From a virus: 41,894 bases of DNA. The notes beneath the pieces are model-generated. The model ran no database searches, was not told the DNA's origin, and saw only the letters and a list, made by a program, of their open reading frames with translations. The stretch spans positions 1 to 41,894 of IMG/VR virus record IMGVR_UViG_3300005613_000144; one strand, 5' to 3'. A program made the position numbers and the translations under genes. Position 1 is the first letter of the stretch. Each line of letters starts with the position of its first letter. This document shows, piece by piece, positions 40,187 to 41,894 of this stretch.

Positions 40187-41142
40187 GCTTTAAGATAATT
40201 CATGGAGACTCATCAGAGATTTTAAAATCTATCGAGGAAAGCTCCTGCGTCGATGCAATATATTTTGATCCTCCCTTTAACACAGGTAGGGATTTTACTC
40301 TAAATCCAGACAACGATTTGGGTTTTGGAGATAAGTTCGATTCTGATGGGGATTATGAAAGTCTAATTGAGTCCGTAATATCGGAATGCGCTCGTCTCTT
40401 GAAAAAAGATGGCTCTTTGTTTTTCCACATTTCAGCAGAAGAGATGCTTATTCCACACAAGGTTTGTAGTAAATATTTTACCCGCATTCAGCCGATATTC
40501 TGGCAAAGGTCTCGCTCGAAAAATAATGTAAAGAAAAAATTAGGATCTGTGGTAGATGTGATATTCTGGTGTTCTAAGTCCAAAACACCAAAATATAACT
40601 TAATTTATCAGCAGCTAGATGAATATTACGCACAAAATTCTTACAAGAATGAGGATGAAAGGGGCTTCTACGCCCTTGGGCACATTGTCTACAGCAAAAC
40701 ACAGAAATCAAAGGATCCAGCCAGATATTATAAGATTGAAGTCGCTGGCAGAACATTTGAGCCATCTTATGGATGGAGAGTACCAAAAGAAGAATTAGAT
40801 GCCCTCTTGGCAGAAAATAAAATTCATATTCCACAAAAGAAGGGAAATCTGTACCGAAAAATTTACAAGCACGAATCAAAAGGAAAGCCAGCAACAAACC
40901 TGTGGGATGATATACACTCGATTGCGATGGGCAGCGAGGAAAGAAAATATCCAACGCAAAAGCCACTGTCTTTATTGGAGAGGATCATTTCAATGTCTAG
41001 CGACCCTGGCGATGTAATCCTGGATCCTATGGCTGGGTCAGGAACCACCGGAGTTGCTGCCCTTCGCATGGGTAGAAAAGTAATTCTAATAGATAAAAAT
41101 CCAGATGCAATAAAAATAATGAAAGAAAAGTTTGACAAGTAG
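40183..41142 (+). CDS. DNA methyltransferase, beta class (N6-adenine or N4-cytosine)
   Basis: The 319-residue product has motif IV early (AIYFDPPFNTG, DPPF at residues 29-32) and the AdoMet motif I late (VILDPMAGSGTTGVAALRMG), with YPTQKPLSLLERII between them. This permuted order defines the beta class of amino-methyltransferases. DPPF does not separate adenine from cytosine specificity. It probably protects DNA against the enzyme encoded just before it. It is unrelated in class to the D12 methylase at 17835. Confidence 0.9.
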   Translation: MSFKIIHGDSSEILKSIEESSCVDAIYFDPPFNTGRDFTLNPDNDLGFGDKFDSDGDYESLIESVISECARLLKKDGSLFFHISAEEMLIPHKVCSKYFTRIQPIFWQRSRSKNNVKKKLGSVVDVIFWCSKSKTPKYNLIYQQLDEYYAQNSYKNEDERGFYALGHIVYSKTQKSKDPARYYKIEVAGRTFEPSYGWRVPKEELDALLAENKIHIPQKKGNLYRKIYKHESKGKPATNLWDDIHSIAMGSEERKYPTQKPLSLLERIISMSSDPGDVILDPMAGSGTTGVAALRMGRKVILIDKNPDAIKIMKEKFDK

Positions 41143-41159
41143 AAACATCTTGTTATAAT
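41132..41159 (+). promoter_or_regulatory. Sigma70 promoter after the methyltransferase
   Basis: TTGACA (41132-41137), 16-bp spacer, TATAAT (41154-41159). The -35 and spacer overlap the methylase stop codon. It and the 39325 promoter share the pattern TTGACAA-TAGAAA---GTTATAATAA and a similar AAGGAG leader, which points to duplication. Confidence 0.88.
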
Positions 41160-41184
41160 AACAGAGTAAAACAAAGGAGACAAT

Positions 41185-41496
41185 ATGTCCAGCAACCTAG
41201 AAATCTTTCCGTCCTTCGAGGCGGCAGAGCATCAGACTGATAACCAAGTAGAAGCAAGCCCAAAAGAAGAAAAGATGATTGATTACATCCGAGAGCTTCA
41301 AATGATTGAAGAGGAAATGGAACCACTCAAGGAGCAAAAGCGAGATCTAAAGGCTGCATACAAGGAAGCCGGATGGCTTACGGGTGATGAAATTTCGATG
41401 ACAGTAAAGGCTTATCGTATGCTCAAGTCTAAGGATTTTGACTTTGATGAGTTCGCAAAGGTCTACCAATCTCTTGCTAAGATCGCGGGGCGCTAA
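41185..41496 (+). CDS. Small coiled-coil protein, unknown
   Basis: The 103-residue product has a disordered acidic start, then a Glu/Lys-rich coiled coil (about residues 30-55) and a short helical C-terminus (FDFDEFAKVYQSLAKIAG). A loose likeness to small nucleoid-binding GapR/DUF2312-type coiled coils is seen, but not enough to assign. It has its own strong promoter and AAGGAG ribosome-binding site and is followed 2 nt later by the dUTPase gene. Confidence 0.62.
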   Translation: MSSNLEIFPSFEAAEHQTDNQVEASPKEEKMIDYIRELQMIEEEMEPLKEQKRDLKAAYKEAGWLTGDEISMTVKAYRMLKSKDFDFDEFAKVYQSLAKIAGR

Positions 41497-41498
41497 TT

Positions 41499-41894
41499 AT
41501 GATGCTTGAATACTGTCGCGCTCGTCCGGATGTTATCCCACCAACACGAGCAAACCCATCCGATGCGGGATTAGATATCCATTTCAATCCAGAAGACGCA
41601 TCAGTGACAGGAGTGATGCTTTACCCAGGTGAGAGCAAGCTTTTCCAGACTGGTCTCAAGTTTGGGATTCCCCATGGGTACATGCTTGAAGTGAAGAACC
41701 GCAGTGGTAATGCTTCAAAGCGCAGCTTGATTGTTGGTGCTTGCGTTGTAGATTCAGGTTATGATGGTGAAGTATTTGTCAACCTTCACAACATTGGACG
41801 CGAGCCACAACTGATTGAGAAAGGAATGAAGATTGCTCAGGTCGTAATGATTCCAGTTGTTCACTTCCGAGCACTTGAAACAAGTAATGATAAT
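41499..41894 (+). CDS. dut: dUTPase, 3'-partial
   Basis: The frame runs from ATG 41499 (or 41502) to the window end without a stop (132 codons visible). Conserved dUTPase motifs are PTRANPSDAGLDI (motif I), EVKNRSGNASKRSLIVGACV (motif II/III, with the catalytic Asp in VVDSGYDGEVFVN) and KGMKIAQVV (motif IV). Motif V would lie beyond the window. The trimeric enzyme converts dUTP to dUMP, keeping uracil out of phage DNA and feeding dTMP synthesis alongside NrdJ. Confidence 0.92.
   Translation, partial: MMLEYCRARPDVIPPTRANPSDAGLDIHFNPEDASVTGVMLYPGESKLFQTGLKFGIPHGYMLEVKNRSGNASKRSLIVGACVVDSGYDGEVFVNLHNIGREPQLIEKGMKIAQVVMIPVVHFRALETSNDN

Overview
This window is part of the genome of a contractile-tailed bacteriophage (myovirus). 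Every gene reads on the + strand, genes are tightly packed with many ATGA-type overlaps, and the left third encodes a tail sheath, tail tube, tape measure and baseplate. The gene set resembles that of T4-related marine myoviruses: gp18/gp19-like tail proteins, a gp53-like LysM baseplate protein, gp32-like SSB, UvsX-like recombinase, gp41-like helicase, a T4 RNase H-like 5' nuclease and a GroES/gp31-like co-chaperonin. However, the replicative polymerase here is a bacterial-type DNA polymerase III alpha subunit. The host cannot be identified from the sequence. Consensus sigma70 promoters and a B12-dependent ribonucleotide reductase fit an aquatic bacterium, but that is inference.

Layout. 1-14.9 kb is the structural region: end of a coiled-coil tail-fibre-like protein, sheath, tube, a tail-assembly protein with a probable frameshift extension, tape measure, and four baseplate or other structural proteins. 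14.9-16.9 kb holds a short exonuclease-less family A polymerase and a divergent FtsZ/tubulin-superfamily protein. 17.0-25.7 kb is replication and recombination: SSB, D12-class adenine methylase, UvsX/RecA, J-domain protein, 5' nuclease, replicative helicase and NrdJ. 25.7-32.5 kb is an accessory region of small genes (co-chaperonin, membrane protein with an HExxH motif, nucleotidyltransferase-like protein, PD-(D/E)XK nuclease candidate, GNAT domain, several small proteins with MKxGDLV-type starts) and a promoter-driven 116-nt tRNA-like RNA. 32.5-38.1 kb is a homing-endonuclease-infested dnaE: a GIY-YIG gene overlaps the 5' end of the first half, a LAGLIDADG gene lies between the halves, and the halves carry reduced intein-like ends. 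38.1-41.9 kb holds a UvdE-like repair endonuclease, an Smr-like protein, a candidate restriction-modification pair, a small coiled-coil protein and the start of a dUTPase.

Regulation. Two promoter classes can be seen. Near-consensus TTGACA/TATAAT promoters with 16-18 bp spacers precede genes or modules in the right two thirds. A different motif, ACTATTTA(C/A)TA or close variants, lies 8-50 nt upstream of the sheath, tube, a pre-tape-measure gene and both homing-endonuclease genes, and is a candidate late promoter. Clear intrinsic terminators follow the fibre gene and the tail-assembly gene.

The most unusual element is the split dnaE. The break falls between the glycine-rich GRGSAAGS motif and the catalytic PDIDYD aspartates, so neither half can be an active polymerase alone. 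The flanking intein-like sequences lack the usual first-residue nucleophile, block B histidine and penultimate histidine.
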